NCBI GenBank assembly: GCA_964630775.1
Contig: CAZVYY010000015.1
Span: 21,500 to 85,499, forward strand
Origin: Anaeroglomus sp964630775
GTDB taxonomy: Bacteria; Planctomycetota; Phycisphaerae; Sedimentisphaerales; Anaerohalosphaeraceae
DNA: 64,000 nucleotides
Reading direction: 5' to 3'
Positions 17,457 to 24,777 of this stretch are shown in pieces (within the stretch, counting starts at the first letter, position 1; every line of letters begins with the position of its first letter). The notes beneath the pieces were generated by a model. That model was not told where the DNA came from. It was given only the letters and a program-made list of their open reading frames with translations, and made no database searches. Position numbers and translations under genes: made by a program.

Positions 17457-17469
17457 TGTCCTTTTTTTG
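17437..17469 (+). terminator. Terminator of activator gene, overlapping an operator site
   Basis: Arms AAAGGGCATACA and TGTATGTCCTTT pair around AATA and run into TTTTTTTG. The central TACA-N4-TGTA (17445-17456) is also the second activator site of this region, so one sequence may serve as terminator in RNA and as operator in DNA. Confidence 0.65.
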
Positions 17470-17580
17470 TTCATCCATTTCATTCATGCAAGCCCAATGT
17501 TCTCTTGTCGGTCATGCAAATTATTGTAACCCATTTTGATACAGCCACATACGATACGCCTGAAAAGAAATTTCAGGGAT

Positions 17581-17597
17581 TGGCACATCTGTTGCTG
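17581..17597 (+). promoter_or_regulatory. Sigma-54 promoter (TGGCAC-N5-TTGCTG)
   Basis: TGGCAC at 17581-17586, spacer ATCTG, TTGCTG at 17592-17597: a consensus -24/-12 element. Transcription would start about 80 bases before the ATG at 17687 and cover the outer-membrane protein gene, amt1 and glnK1. Confidence 0.8.
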
Positions 17598-17686
17598 TGA
17601 GAGTTTGCGTGAGGCGCAACAGGCCTGAGCTTCACACCTGCGTATTTGAAAACAAAACAGTAAAAAGATGAATTATGGAGAATGCA

Positions 17687-18505
17687 ATGAGTAAGACAAG
17701 AACAGCAAAAGCAATCGTGTGTGCAATGGTATGTGTATTCAGCTTGACGACGTACGCGGAAGAAACATCTGTTCCGGCCGTCTCAGATGAACCCGCACTG
17801 GGCGTTGGGATATCCACAGCATTCATGAGCAAGTATATCTGGCGCGGCCAGCTGCTCAATGATGACTACGTGATGCAGCCTTCGGTGGGGCTGACCTATG
17901 GGAACTGGTCTGCATCGCTGTGGGGTAATGTTGATATGACCGACTATCATGACAATGACTGGGAATTTACCGAATACGACTGGACGATTGGGTATGCCGA
18001 CAAGCTTCCAGGAATTGACATCCTGAAGTATTCGGTGGGCGCTATTTATTATTACTTCCCGAGCGTAACCGATGACAGTGATACCGTGGAAGTCTATGCC
18101 GGCCTGGGCCTGGATATGCCGCTAAGCCCGACACTGACTATGTATCGTGACATTGATGAAGGCGATGGAACCTACGTTGCATTCAGCGTCAGCCATTCCA
18201 TTGAGAAAATTATGGAATTGGCCCCCGATATGCCGGTTGGCATGACCGCATCGGCCAGCATCGGCTGGGGCAGCGAAGGTTATAATAAATTTTACTGGGG
18301 CGGCCTGTCGGATAGTGCCATGCAGGACCTGACCCTGTCGGTTGGTTTCCCGATTCCCATCATGGGGTGGACACTGACGCCGAGTATTAATTATGTGACT
18401 CTGCTGGACAGCGATGTGCGTGCGGCGGATACGTATGCAACCTATAGTGGCAATAATGACAGCGACTATGTCTTTACAGGAATAACCCTGTCAACGAGTT
18501 TTTAA
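17687..18505 (+). CDS. Outer-membrane beta-barrel protein of the Gcw_chp (TIGR02001-like) type
   Basis: Signal peptide ending TYA followed by alternating aromatic beta-strands. The motif SKYIWRGQ...QPSVGLTYGNWSASLWGN is typical of the Gcw_chp group of predicted outer-membrane proteins, some of which neighbour ammonium transporters. The C terminus ends in Phe (ITLSTSF), as outer-membrane barrels do. Start 17687 has GGAG 7 bases upstream; the frame opens 4 codons earlier. Position between the sigma-54 promoter and amt1 suggests a pore or assembly role in nitrogen-source uptake, but this is inference. Confidence 0.75.
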   Translation: MSKTRTAKAIVCAMVCVFSLTTYAEETSVPAVSDEPALGVGISTAFMSKYIWRGQLLNDDYVMQPSVGLTYGNWSASLWGNVDMTDYHDNDWEFTEYDWTIGYADKLPGIDILKYSVGAIYYYFPSVTDDSDTVEVYAGLGLDMPLSPTLTMYRDIDEGDGTYVAFSVSHSIEKIMELAPDMPVGMTASASIGWGSEGYNKFYWGGLSDSAMQDLTLSVGFPIPIMGWTLTPSINYVTLLDSDVRAADTYATYSGNNDSDYVFTGITLSTSF

Positions 18506-18536
18506 ACAAACTTATCCAAATTGAAAGGTATTTAAC

Positions 18537-19907
18537 ATGCGATTTAATTTTAAACTGAATAAAAGTTTAATTTTTGCGAGTATTTTGCTGTTCATGCTTT
18601 GGGCGGGGGCGGCGCTGGCAGATGAGGCCGCTCCAGCTCCCGTGGACCCGGTGGCGGAGGCAAAAAACGAATTGCAAACCAACATGAATATCATCTGGAC
18701 CTGTATTGCTGCATTTCTGGTGTTTTTCATGCAGGCCGGATTTGCGATGGTGGAAACCGGCTTTACCCGCGCCAAAAACTCGGTTAATATCTTGATGAAG
18801 AATTTGATGGACTTTTCAATTGGCACCCCGGTATTCTTCCTGGTGGGTTTTGGATTGATGTTCGGAGTTTCCAACGGTTTCTGCGGGACGACAATGTTTG
18901 GTATGTCCGGGACTGAGCCGGGTTCTCACTGGAACTGGACGTTCCTGATATTCCAAACCGTATTTGCTGCAACCGCCGCGACTATTGTTTCCGGTGCGAT
19001 GGCTGAACGAACCAAATTTATATCGTATCTGATCTACAGTGCCGTGATTTCTCTGGTCATCTATCCCATCTTTGGATCGTGGGCATGGGGTAATCTGCTG
19101 CTGACGGACAACAATAGCTGGCTGGCGAAGATGGGCTTTCATGATTTTGCCGGTTCGACGGTAGTGCACTCCATCGGCGGCTGGCTGGCGCTGGCAGGCG
19201 CGATTGTGCTTGGCCCCCGTATTGGCAAATACGGTCCGGACGGCAAACCCCGCGCGATTATGGGGCATAATATCCCTTTGGCGGCTCTGGGCGTATTCAT
19301 TCTGTGGTTCGGCTGGTTTGGATTCAATCCGGGCAGCACGACAGTTGCTGGCGGCATGGCAGGTTATATTGCCGTAACGACCAACCTGGCTGCCGCGGCG
19401 GGTGCTATTACCGCATTGGTGACATCGTGGGTTGTCCTGAAAAAACCGGATATCTCCATGGCTCTCAACGGAACCCTGGCTGGTTTAGTTGCGATTACCG
19501 CTCCGTGTGATGGTGTTTCTCCAATGGCAGCCTTGATTATTGGTGGAGTTGGCGGAATCCTGGTTGTGTTCAGTGTTCTGTTCTTTGATTATGTTGTGAA
19601 AGTGGACGATCCCGTGGGTGCAGTCAGCGTACACGCAATCAATGGTCTGTGGGGTACGATCTCCTATGGTCTGTTTGCTCTCAATGGCGGTCTGTTCTAC
19701 GGCGGCGGCTTTAAACAACTGGGTATCCAGCTTCTTGGTGCGGGTGTTGCTTTTGCGTGGGCGTTCGGGCTTGGACTGGTGTTGTTCTTTGTTATCAGCA
19801 AAACGGTCGGATTGCGTACCAGCGCCGAAGAAGAACGCAAAGGTCTGGATATCGGCGAACATGGCTCAGAAGCCTATAACAGTTTCCAAATTTTCAGTAC
19901 AATGTAA
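18537..19907 (+). CDS. amt: Ammonium transporter Amt (1)
   Basis: Channel for ammonium/ammonia across the inner membrane, a trimer of 11-helix subunits. 456 residues with signal-like N terminus (AGAALADEAAP). Signature FAGSTVVHSIGG carries the first pore His, and DDPVGAVSVHAINGLWG the second. The start of helix 1 reads AAFLVFFMQAGFAMVE. C-terminal tail GLDIGEHGSEAYNSFQIFSTM is the PII-responsive tail. GAAAGG precedes the ATG. Followed 15 bases later by its PII gene. Confidence 0.95.
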   Translation: MRFNFKLNKSLIFASILLFMLWAGAALADEAAPAPVDPVAEAKNELQTNMNIIWTCIAAFLVFFMQAGFAMVETGFTRAKNSVNILMKNLMDFSIGTPVFFLVGFGLMFGVSNGFCGTTMFGMSGTEPGSHWNWTFLIFQTVFAATAATIVSGAMAERTKFISYLIYSAVISLVIYPIFGSWAWGNLLLTDNNSWLAKMGFHDFAGSTVVHSIGGWLALAGAIVLGPRIGKYGPDGKPRAIMGHNIPLAALGVFILWFGWFGFNPGSTTVAGGMAGYIAVTTNLAAAAGAITALVTSWVVLKKPDISMALNGTLAGLVAITAPCDGVSPMAALIIGGVGGILVVFSVLFFDYVVKVDDPVGAVSVHAINGLWGTISYGLFALNGGLFYGGGFKQLGIQLLGAGVAFAWAFGLGLVLFFVISKTVGLRTSAEEERKGLDIGEHGSEAYNSFQIFSTM

Positions 19908-19922
19908 TTGCGGAGAACGAAC

Positions 19923-20264
19923 ATGAAACTAATCATAGCATATATACAACCCCATAAACTGGAAGAAGTCAAAGCCGCCCTGGCCAAAGCCGAGGTCGGA
20001 AAAATGTCGGTCACCAATTCGCTCGGCTGCGGGGCCCAGATGGGGTATGAAGAAAGTTATCGCGGTGTCAAATTTGAGGTCAATCTGCTCAAGAAAGTGC
20101 GTCTTGAAATTGCCGTCAATGAGAGTTTTGTGGAAAAGACCGTCAACACGATTATCTCGGCAGCGCGTACCGGCCAGATTGGCGATGGTAAAATCTTTGT
20201 TATCGGGCTGGATGACTGCATCCGAATTCGAACGGGCGAGCGAGGCTCACCAGCCATAGGTTAA
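19923..20264 (+). CDS. glnK: PII signalling protein GlnK (1)
   Basis: 113-residue trimeric sensor of ATP/ADP and 2-oxoglutarate that plugs its partner Amt through the T-loop. N terminus MKLIIAYIQPHKLEEVK and C-terminal signature TGQIGDGKIFV are clear. The T-loop has Tyr46 but Phe51 where uridylylated PII proteins have Tyr51, so control by uridylylation is unlikely. ATG 19923 follows CGGAGAACGAAC; the frame could open at a TTG 5 codons upstream. Confidence 0.95.
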   Translation: MKLIIAYIQPHKLEEVKAALAKAEVGKMSVTNSLGCGAQMGYEESYRGVKFEVNLLKKVRLEIAVNESFVEKTVNTIISAARTGQIGDGKIFVIGLDDCIRIRTGERGSPAIG

Positions 20265-20288
20265 TCACATCGCACTACCCTCTTCCGA

Positions 20289-20325
20289 AGCCGGCGGTAT
20301 TTTGCAACCCAGGATACCGCCGGCT
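20289..20325 (+). terminator. Hairpin after glnK1
   Basis: Perfect 12-bp arms (20289-20300 and 20314-20325) with a 13-base loop, 25 bases after the glnK1 stop. No strong T-run follows, so it may act as a stabilising or attenuating 3' hairpin. Confidence 0.5.
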
Positions 20326-20360
20326 GATTATTTGAAAGCCGGTAATAGTTCATGCGAATA

Positions 20361-20402
20361 TACAAATATGTCGTCGCATTGCAAGTGGATTACATTTATG
20401 TA
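20361..20402 (+). promoter_or_regulatory. Tandem TACA-N4-TGTA sites (amt2)
   Basis: TACA-N4-TGTC at 20361-20372 and TACA-N4-TGTA at 20391-20402, starts exactly 30 bp apart, the second ending 80 bp before the putative -24 element. A further half-site (TTTGTAA) lies at about 20427. Confidence 0.6.
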
Positions 20403-20481
20403 GAAATAGTTGCTTAAAGGAAATATTTGTAACCCCCTGAAATAAAGCAAGATACGTGTGTTTTTTACAAGCTGCTCGTTT

Positions 20482-20498
20482 TGGTATGGATTTTGTTA
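20482..20498 (+). promoter_or_regulatory. Probable weak sigma-54 promoter (TGGTAT-N5-TTGTT)
   Basis: TGGTAT at 20482-20487, GGATT, then TTGTT at 20493. The -24 half equals that of the amt3 promoter, but the -12 GC is GT, so this is the weakest of the four. It lies about 62 bases before the amt2 ATG. Confidence 0.45.
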
Positions 20499-20558
20499 GA
20501 TGAATTAATCAAGTGTGTGGACAGCAAATAGAATGAAAAACTTTGGAGTGAAAACAAA

Positions 20559-21911
20559 ATGACAACAGTAAAAAGTGGTAGATGGTTGACAGGTTTGTGC
20601 CTGTTCATGGTGTTGGCAATGCCCGGCCTTGTCCTTGCCGATAACACTGAAGGGATCAATGTTGCCGACCTCAAGCAGGGATTGGATACCATGTGGGTCT
20701 TGATCGCAGCGTTCCTGGTTTTTTTTATGCAGGCCGGTTTTGGTATGGTCGAAACCGGATTTATCAGGGCCAAAAATGCCTGTAATATTCTAACCAAAAA
20801 CTTTCTGGACTTCTGCATGGCCTCACTGGGCTTTTTCCTGGTAGGGTACGGGTTTATGTTTGGCGATGGCAATGGATTTATTGGAACCAAGGGCTTTTGT
20901 CTGGGGGGCCTGGATTCCACCGTTAACGGGCTTCCATTATATGCGTTCTGGCTCTTTCAGGCGGCATTTTGCGGAGCAGCGGCAACCATCGTTGCCGGCG
21001 GTATGGCTGAACGGATGAAGTTTGTCGCCTATCTAAGCTATTCATTCCTGATTTCCGCATTGGTTTATCCAATAATCGGCCATTGGGTCTGGGGCGGCGG
21101 CTGGCTGAGCAAAATGGGCTTTGCCGACTTTGCGGGATCGACCGTGGTGCATACCGTAGGTGGTATTGCTGCACTGGTAGGAACGATCATGCTAAAACCG
21201 CGTCTTGGGAAATACGGGATCGATGGGAAGCCGCGTGTGCTGGCAGGTCATAATATCCCGCTGGCCTCGCTGGGCGTGTTTATCCTGTGGTTTGGATGGT
21301 TTGGTTTTAATCCCGGCTCGACTCTGTCTGTGGGCAATGGCGATCTGATTTCGCGTATTTCGATCAATACCAACATGGCTGCGGCTTTAGGCGGTATTGC
21401 TGCGATGGCTGCGGCATGGTTCCGTTTTGGAAAGCCGGATTTATCCATGGCCATGAATGGTGCATTGGCGGGCCTGGTGGCAATTACCGCTCCCTGTGCC
21501 TATGTTGAACCGTGGGCGGCGATGGTGATTGGAATGATTGCTGGTGTCATTGTAGTCCTTGGCGTTGAATTGCTGGATAAACTGCATATTGACGATCCGG
21601 TGGGTGCTGTGCCGGTCCATGGCATGTGCGGCATATTCGGTACAATCTGTATCGGCATATTCGGCAAAAGCTCTCTGGGGCTGGCCAATGACGGATTTAT
21701 CTACAGCGGCAATCCAACACAACTGGGTATTCAGATGGTAGGAAGTTTCAGTACCATTGTTTTTGTGGTCATCATGATGGGACTTATATTCAAAGTGATT
21801 GACCTGACTGTGGGCCTTCGAGTCCGCCGGGAAGAAGAACTTCGCGGCCTGGATATTGGCGAACACGGCATGGAAGCGTATAGCGGATTTCAGGTCTTTA
21901 GCACGATGTAA
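20559..21911 (+). CDS. amt: Ammonium transporter Amt (2)
   Basis: 450 residues, close paralogue of Amt1. Signal-like N terminus ending VLADN, helix 1 AAFLVFFMQAGFGMVE, pore His motifs FAGSTVVHTVGG and DDPVGAVPVHGMCG, and the same PII-responsive tail (LDIGEHGMEAYSGFQVFSTM). GGAG lies about 14 bases before the ATG. Forms a two-gene unit with glnK2. Confidence 0.95.
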   Translation: MTTVKSGRWLTGLCLFMVLAMPGLVLADNTEGINVADLKQGLDTMWVLIAAFLVFFMQAGFGMVETGFIRAKNACNILTKNFLDFCMASLGFFLVGYGFMFGDGNGFIGTKGFCLGGLDSTVNGLPLYAFWLFQAAFCGAAATIVAGGMAERMKFVAYLSYSFLISALVYPIIGHWVWGGGWLSKMGFADFAGSTVVHTVGGIAALVGTIMLKPRLGKYGIDGKPRVLAGHNIPLASLGVFILWFGWFGFNPGSTLSVGNGDLISRISINTNMAAALGGIAAMAAAWFRFGKPDLSMAMNGALAGLVAITAPCAYVEPWAAMVIGMIAGVIVVLGVELLDKLHIDDPVGAVPVHGMCGIFGTICIGIFGKSSLGLANDGFIYSGNPTQLGIQMVGSFSTIVFVVIMMGLIFKVIDLTVGLRVRREEELRGLDIGEHGMEAYSGFQVFSTM

Positions 21912-21928
21912 AAAAAAGGACAATCAAG

Positions 21929-22270
21929 ATGAAACTGATTATTGCATATATACAACCGCATAAACTGGAAGAAGTCAAACAAGCCCTGGCCAAAGCCGAG
22001 GTCGGAAAGATGTCTGTCACCAATTCACTCGGCTGTGGCGCGCAAATGGGATATGAGGAAAGTTATCGTGGCGTCAAATTTGAAGTCAACCTGCTGAAAA
22101 AAATACGTCTCGAAATCGCTGTGAATGAAGATTTTGTCGAGAAAACAATCAATGCGATCATTAGTTCCGCACGAACCGGCCAGATTGGTGACGGCAAAAT
22201 CTTTATCATGGATTTGGTGGATTGCATCCGCATACGAACCGGGGAAAGAGGAGGCAAAGCGATTGGTTAA
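21929..22270 (+). CDS. glnK: PII signalling protein GlnK (2)
   Basis: 113 residues, nearly identical to GlnK1 over the first 60 positions; same T-loop with Phe51 and Tyr46, so not expected to be uridylylated. C-terminal signature TGQIGDGKIFIMDLVDCIRIRTGE. AAAGGA precedes the ATG. The high identity of the amt1-glnK1 and amt2-glnK2 pairs indicates a local duplication. Confidence 0.95.
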   Translation: MKLIIAYIQPHKLEEVKQALAKAEVGKMSVTNSLGCGAQMGYEESYRGVKFEVNLLKKIRLEIAVNEDFVEKTINAIISSARTGQIGDGKIFIMDLVDCIRIRTGERGGKAIG

Positions 22271-22283
22271 ATAAACCGTTAAT

Positions 22284-22326
22284 TACAAATATGTAAATCA
22301 AATCAGCCCAGAGTTACAAAATTGTA
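22284..22326 (+). promoter_or_regulatory. Tandem TACA-N4-TGTA sites (amt3)
   Basis: Perfect matches at 22284-22295 and 22315-22326, starts 31 bp apart, ending 91 bp before the -24 element at 22417. Confidence 0.65.
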
Positions 22327-22334
22327 ACTCTGGG
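22307..22334 (+). terminator. Long palindrome after glnK2, containing an operator site
   Basis: Two perfect 13-bp arms (CCCAGAGTTACAA and TTGTAACTCTGGG) around AA. As RNA it would be a strong hairpin ending glnK2, although no T-run follows. As DNA it holds the second amt3 activator site (22315-22326). Confidence 0.5.
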
Positions 22335-22416
22335 TGTCCTATGCACACAATCCTTTCGGTGCTGCAAGTCTTTGCCGGAATGTGAATTGCAGAAATATCT
22401 CCAACTATTTTACAGT

Positions 22417-22433
22417 TGGTATATATGTTGCTT
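22417..22433 (+). promoter_or_regulatory. Sigma-54 promoter (TGGTAT-N5-TTGCTT)
   Basis: TGGTAT at 22417-22422, spacer ATATG, TTGCTT at 22428-22433; the invariant GG-N10-GC is intact. Confidence 0.7.
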
Positions 22434-22538
22434 ACATGACCGGATTATGACGAAATTGTCGCGGTGAATAAGTATCAGCGACAATCATGTGAAATAGACC
22501 AAGGCCACCAAAGTTTATGGATGAAGAAAGGGATGTGT

Positions 22539-23843
22539 GTGAGTACAAAACCAGGTTTTGCTCGCAGGATAAAGCAGGTACTCAGTGTGATGATTATTCT
22601 CCTGATGGGCTCATCTCAGGCTCAGGCGGCTGATGATCCCAATGCAGGATTGATACAGACAACGGATGTGCTGTTTTTGCTGTTGGGAGCAGTCATGATC
22701 CTTGCCATGCACGGCGGATTTGCATTTCTGGAGGCCGGTTCGGTTCGCAAAAAAAATCAGGTCAATGCCTTCAATAAAATTATATGCGAATGGAGTTTTT
22801 CGACCATCATATATTTTCTGATAGGCTATCCAATCGCCCGCGGTGTGTCGTTTCTGGTTCCCGTTCAGCAAATGGAAGCCGGACACGGCATTGAATATGT
22901 GCGTTTCTTTATGCTGCTGGGATTTGCCGCCTGCATTCCAGCGATTATTTCGGGCGGCGTAGCTGAACGTGCCAAATTCTGGACGAATTCGCTGGCTGGG
23001 GGCATTTTTGTGGGGCTGGCCTATCCTCTGGTTGAAGCCTTCACCTGGGGACAATACAGTGCATGGCTTGCATCCCCAGACGGCTGGCTGGCGAGCTGGT
23101 CATTTTGCAGGGCCGGATTTCACGACTTTGCCGGATCTGTTGTGGTTCATGCGACCGGAGGCTGGCTTGCGCTGCCGGCGGTTATCCTGCTGGGGCCGCG
23201 TTTGAAGCGATACGAAGACAATGCAATTAAAGTCAGCAGCATTCCTTTTCTCGCACTGGGCAGTTGGGCATTGATTGTCGGCTGGTTTGGTTTTAATGTA
23301 ATGAGTGCCGGGACACTGTCCGGAATTTCAGGCCTGGTGGCAATCAACTCGCTAATGGCCATGGTCGGCGGCACGATTGCAGCACTGATGATTTCCCACA
23401 ATGATGCCGGATTTGTGCACAATGGGGCCTTGGCCGGTCTGGTGGCGGTATGTGCCGGGTCGGACCTGTATCATCCTGTTTGTGCCATGATCGTAGGGGC
23501 TGTTGCCGGTGCCATTTTCGTATTTTTGTTTCGTGTGGAAACCGAAGAATGGAAGATTGATGATGTGCTGGGGGTTTGGCCGCTGCATGGTGTCTGCGGT
23601 GCCTGGGGCGGCATCGCAGCCGGGATATTTGGCCTGGAAGCCCTCGGCGGACGGGGCGGTGTCAGTTTCTTTTCACAGCTTTTGGTCACTGGCGCCGTGG
23701 TGCTGTTTACACTGATTGTCAGTGCGGCGGTATATGGACTGCTTAAAGTGACCGCCGGCATAAGGCTCGAAAACCACGAAGAAAAAATCGGGTCCGATCT
23801 GGCCATTCACCTCATCCAGGCCAATCCCGAAGAAGCCATTTAA
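22539..23843 (+). CDS. amt: Ammonium transporter Amt (3), divergent clade
   Basis: About 434 residues from the preferred GTG start, which has AAAGGG 6 bases upstream; ATGs at 22521 and 22533 and a GTG at 22464 are possible. Signal peptide ends GSSQAQAADD. Pore motifs FAGSVVVHATGG and DDVLGVWPLHGVCG keep both His. Helix 1 (LAMHGGFAFLEAGSVRKKNQ) and the C-terminal tail differ from Amt1/2, and the LDIGEHG tail is missing, so its PII contact may differ. Paired with the equally divergent glnK3. Confidence 0.93.
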   Translation: MSTKPGFARRIKQVLSVMIILLMGSSQAQAADDPNAGLIQTTDVLFLLLGAVMILAMHGGFAFLEAGSVRKKNQVNAFNKIICEWSFSTIIYFLIGYPIARGVSFLVPVQQMEAGHGIEYVRFFMLLGFAACIPAIISGGVAERAKFWTNSLAGGIFVGLAYPLVEAFTWGQYSAWLASPDGWLASWSFCRAGFHDFAGSVVVHATGGWLALPAVILLGPRLKRYEDNAIKVSSIPFLALGSWALIVGWFGFNVMSAGTLSGISGLVAINSLMAMVGGTIAALMISHNDAGFVHNGALAGLVAVCAGSDLYHPVCAMIVGAVAGAIFVFLFRVETEEWKIDDVLGVWPLHGVCGAWGGIAAGIFGLEALGGRGGVSFFSQLLVTGAVVLFTLIVSAAVYGLLKVTAGIRLENHEEKIGSDLAIHLIQANPEEAI

Positions 23844-23916
23844 ATGACCCGAAAAGACGAGATAACACTCTGTTTATATCAATAGTGATCGATACATCCC
23901 GACAGGAACTTTAACG

Positions 23917-24258
23917 ATGAAGATGGTAATTGCTATTATCCAGCCGGAAAAACTGGAAGCTGTGAAAACGGCACTGTTCAATGCTGAAGTACATAAGATG
24001 ACGGTCAGTCGTGTTCGCGGATGCGGTCAGCAGGCCGGCTATGATGAACATTATCGGGGACAAATCAAAAATGTTCATCTGCTCGAAAAAATACGCCTTG
24101 AAATTGCCGTAAACGACAATTTTGTACAACCCACGGTCAGGGCCATCATTAAGGCGGCTCAAAGCGGCAAAATCGGGGATGGAAAAATATTTATTATGCC
24201 TCTTGAAGAATGCATTCGCATTCGAACCGAAGAGACCGGATCTTTGGCGATTGGCTGA
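23917..24258 (+). CDS. glnK: PII signalling protein GlnK (3), divergent T-loop
   Basis: 113 residues: MKMVIAIIQPEKLEAVK start and SGKIGDGKIFIMPLEECIRIRTEE end. The T-loop (CGQQAGYDEHYRGQIKNVHLL) differs from GlnK1/2 and has Lys at position 51, so uridylylation there is impossible. AGGA lies 10 bases before the ATG. Co-divergence with Amt3 suggests a dedicated pair. Confidence 0.94.
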   Translation: MKMVIAIIQPEKLEAVKTALFNAEVHKMTVSRVRGCGQQAGYDEHYRGQIKNVHLLEKIRLEIAVNDNFVQPTVRAIIKAAQSGKIGDGKIFIMPLEECIRIRTEETGSLAIG

Positions 24259-24275
24259 TTGAGCAGGAGGGTAGT

Positions 24276-24317
24276 TACATTATTGTAGATAATCAAACAA
24301 AATTCTACACAATTGTA
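24276..24317 (+). promoter_or_regulatory. Tandem TACA-N4-TGTA sites (glutamine synthetase)
   Basis: Perfect matches at 24276-24287 and 24306-24317, starts 30 bp apart, beginning 18 bases after the glnK3 stop and ending 89 bp before the -24 element. Confidence 0.65.
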
Positions 24318-24405
24318 TTTAGTGCAATTTCGCCGGTCGTTGTTGAAAGTTATGCAATACACGGTGAATAAACGGGTTATGTGATATTTTAGTTTGATTG
24401 TTGTT

Positions 24406-24422
24406 TGGCACGCCGTGTGCAT
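24406..24422 (+). promoter_or_regulatory. Sigma-54 promoter (TGGCAC-N5-GTGCAT)
   Basis: TGGCAC at 24406-24411, spacer GCCGT, GTGCAT at 24417-24422, with GG-N10-GC intact. The leader to the glutamine synthetase ATG would be about 345 bases, unusually long. Confidence 0.7.
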
Positions 24423-24555
24423 ATAGTCGAATGTAATTATTTTGGATATTGCTGAAGAATACCTAAAACCACCAGCAGTCAGTAACGATGCCTGGATCGC
24501 CCGGATGTGCGGCAGGGTGATTCGAAAAAGGCTCTTACGGGGGGATAGCTCCAGC

Positions 24556-24604
24556 GACTGGTTCTTAGCGTTTTTGGTGTTCTTCATGCAGGCCGACTTC
24601 CGGT
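24556..24604 (+). pseudogene. Relic of an amt gene in the glutamine synthetase leader
   Basis: The translated stretch WFLAFLVFFMQADF matches helix 1 of Amt1/Amt2 (AAFLVFFMQAGF). At DNA level 24568-24595 agrees with 18711-18738 in 25 of 28 positions, the three differences all falling at synonymous codon positions. Two codons are missing upstream and similarity stops downstream. A 65-codon frame from a TTG at 24442 covers it but has no other protein-like features. Confidence 0.45.
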
Positions 24605-24777
24605 TTCTCCGGGGTCGGCCCTTGTCAACAATCATGTGAATGAGTAGTTGGAAATCAGTGCATTTGCATGAAGATTAAATAGGTTGTAATTGCAGGGTGT
24701 CTGATATAGGATTTACATAGTGTAAATTCTGCAAGACAAAAGAAATGAATGAAGACTTTTTTTGTGGAGAAATTGTA

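Larger units (their letters stand above)
24259..24777. other. Long regulatory leader before glutamine synthetase
   Basis: 519 bases without a confident gene: activator sites, sigma-54 promoter, the amt relic, and near the gene a perfect inverted repeat ATTTACA-TAG-TGTAAAT (24711-24727) that is a one-base-shorter variant of the activator motif. The last element lies 50 bases before the ATG and could mark a second, separately controlled promoter. Confidence 0.5.

Noticed and set aside
15780..24730. NifA-type (TGT-N10-ACA), NtrC, NtcA or GlnR boxes
   Set aside because: I looked for these spacings near the amt and glutamine synthetase promoters; the repeated signal is TACA-N4-TGTA, which has the opposite half-site order to NtcA and GlnR boxes.
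24423..24777. Glutamine riboswitch in the long glutamine synthetase leader
   Set aside because: I could not recognise the conserved core of the known glnA or downstream-peptide motifs; the notable content is the amt relic and an inverted repeat.
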